Positions 63,172 through 64,000 of a DNA stretch of 64,000 bases are shown in pieces. The stretch is from Fen-1258 sp027348115 (GTDB taxonomy: Bacteria > Bacteroidota > Ignavibacteria > Ignavibacteriales > Melioribacteraceae): assembly GCA_027348115.1 (NCBI GenBank), contig DAIEQA010000109.1:1-64000 (forward strand). Direction: 5' to 3'. A program made the translations under genes and the position numbers. Below the pieces are notes generated by a model. It did not search any database. It saw nothing but the letters and a program-made list of their open reading frames with translations, and was not told the origin of the DNA. Position 1 is the first letter of the stretch, and every line of letters starts with the position of its first letter.

Positions 63172-63990
63172 ATGAACAGAACAAACCCGATCGGATTTTT
63201 CGATTCCGGAATAGGAGGATTAACCGTAGTCAAGTCAGTCTCGCAATTAATGCCGAATGAAAATATTGTTTACTTTGGCGATACGGCGCGCGTTCCTTAC
63301 GGCTCAAAGTCCAACGAAACGGTTATTGAATATTCCATCCAAGCGGCAAATTTTCTTTTGAGAAAAAATATTAAACTGCTCGTAGTTGCCTGCAACACGG
63401 CATCGTCTGTTGCGCTGAACGAACTGAAAAGATTTTTAACCATCCCTGTTATCGGTATGATTGAACCCGGCGCTAAGATGGCCTTGAACGAATCGAAGAA
63501 AAGAGTTGTAGGCGTAATCGGTACAAACGCTACTGTGAATAATAAAGCTTATTCAAATGAGCTGAAGAAGCTTAATCCGAAAGTAAAAGTATTTGAGCAG
63601 GCCTGTCCGCTCTTTGTTCCGTTGGCGGAAGAAGGATGGATTGACACGAAGGTAACTGAACTTGTTGCGAAAGAATATTTATCCGGGTTTAAAGAAAAGA
63701 AAATAGATAGTTTAATACTTGGTTGCACGCACTATCCCATCTTAAAAGATGTGATACAAAAAGTTGTTGGAAAGAATGTTAAGCTTGTTGATTCCGGTAC
63801 GCCCGCAGCCAGATTGGTAGAGGATTATTTAAACGGAAGAGGATTGAGAAATCAATCGGTTCATCATGGCGTAAGCGAGTTTTATGTGAGCGACGTTCCT
63901 ACAAAATTCCGTGAAGTAGCCGAAAGATTTTTAGGAAAGAAAGTTACCCACATTCATAAAGTTGAATTGGAGGAGCTTACGAATGAGTGA
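63172..63990 (+). CDS. murI: glutamate racemase
   Basis: The 272-residue protein supplies D-glutamate for peptidoglycan. The two catalytic cysteines are in VVACNTASSVALNEL (about residue 71) and LILGCTHYPILKD (about residue 184), with IGFFDSGIGGLTVVKSV at the N-terminus and VYFGDTARVPYGSKS after it. ATG 63172 is preferred; TTG 63163 is in frame. It begins 16 bases after glnD and overlaps the start of the next gene by 8 bases, so all three may be in one operon. Confidence 0.94.
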   Translation: MNRTNPIGFFDSGIGGLTVVKSVSQLMPNENIVYFGDTARVPYGSKSNETVIEYSIQAANFLLRKNIKLLVVACNTASSVALNELKRFLTIPVIGMIEPGAKMALNESKKRVVGVIGTNATVNNKAYSNELKKLNPKVKVFEQACPLFVPLAEEGWIDTKVTELVAKEYLSGFKEKKIDSLILGCTHYPILKDVIQKVVGKNVKLVDSGTPAARLVEDYLNGRGLRNQSVHHGVSEFYVSDVPTKFREVAERFLGKKVTHIHKVELEELTNE

Positions 63991-64000
63991 ACTCAGAGTG
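63983..64000 (+). CDS. start of next gene, cut by window edge
   Basis: ATG 63983 lies inside the murI end and follows AGGAG at 63971-63975 with 7 bases between. Only six codons (MSELRV) are visible. The sequence would fit the start of ribonuclease PH, often found near murI, but six residues cannot prove it. Confidence 0.45.

Overview
The window reads as a chromosomal piece of a Bacteroidota/Ignavibacteria-type bacterium, most likely an Ignavibacteriales or Melioribacteraceae relative. This is inferred from two secreted proteins ending in the type IX secretion sorting domain of the NPFNP...GVYFYRL type, a fused CcoNO cbb3 oxidase, S46 dipeptidyl-peptidases and Bacteroidota-like promoter motifs. 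Both edges cut genes: a sodium:solute symporter on the left and the first codons of a gene after murI on the right.

Layout. 1-2.3 kb: symporter and a small membrane partner. 2.5-9.7 kb: PpiD-like foldase, aroK-aroB, a secreted GHL10 glycosidase, a serine hydrolase and a DUF192 protein. 9.8-14.4 kb: XRE regulator, a non-coding 21-bp periodic array, and two T9SS cargo proteins with near-identical sorting domains. 14.5-20 kb: aconitase with a histone-H1-like tail, a REP-associated transposase (RAYT) flanked by its own REP palindromes, and tex. 20.1-22.1 kb: hicBA, gmhA and a membrane protein. 22.2-38.5 kb: genes of peptide breakdown and uptake (subtilase, OPT transporter, PepF, two tandem S46 peptidases) mixed with a class V aminotransferase, phosphomannomutase, YceI and MarR. 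38.6-39.1 kb: a second 21-bp periodic array. 39.3-43.1 kb: DUF1289, cobalamin adenosyltransferase, a divergent ATP-grasp/C39-peptidase pair and an isochorismatase-like hydrolase. 43.1-52.0 kb: one long minus-strand cbb3 oxidase operon, ccoI-ccoS-ccoNO-ccoQ-ccoP-ccoG-ccoH-safE-sixA. 52.2-64 kb: SDR, Sua5, an MFS transporter, queC and queF split by a restriction-modification module, a tyrosine phenol-lyase gene broken by one stop codon, glnD and murI.

Physiology. The genes suggest a peptide-using heterotroph that exports hydrolases and respires at low oxygen through a high-affinity cbb3 oxidase. The least explained features are the two 21-bp periodic arrays, whose better units carry the odd palindrome TTCTATTAGAA, and the aconitase with a 95-residue Lys/Ala-rich tail. 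Two neighbouring genes (the methyltransferase and tpl) are each broken by one base change. No tRNA, rRNA, CRISPR array or complete insertion sequence was recognised.
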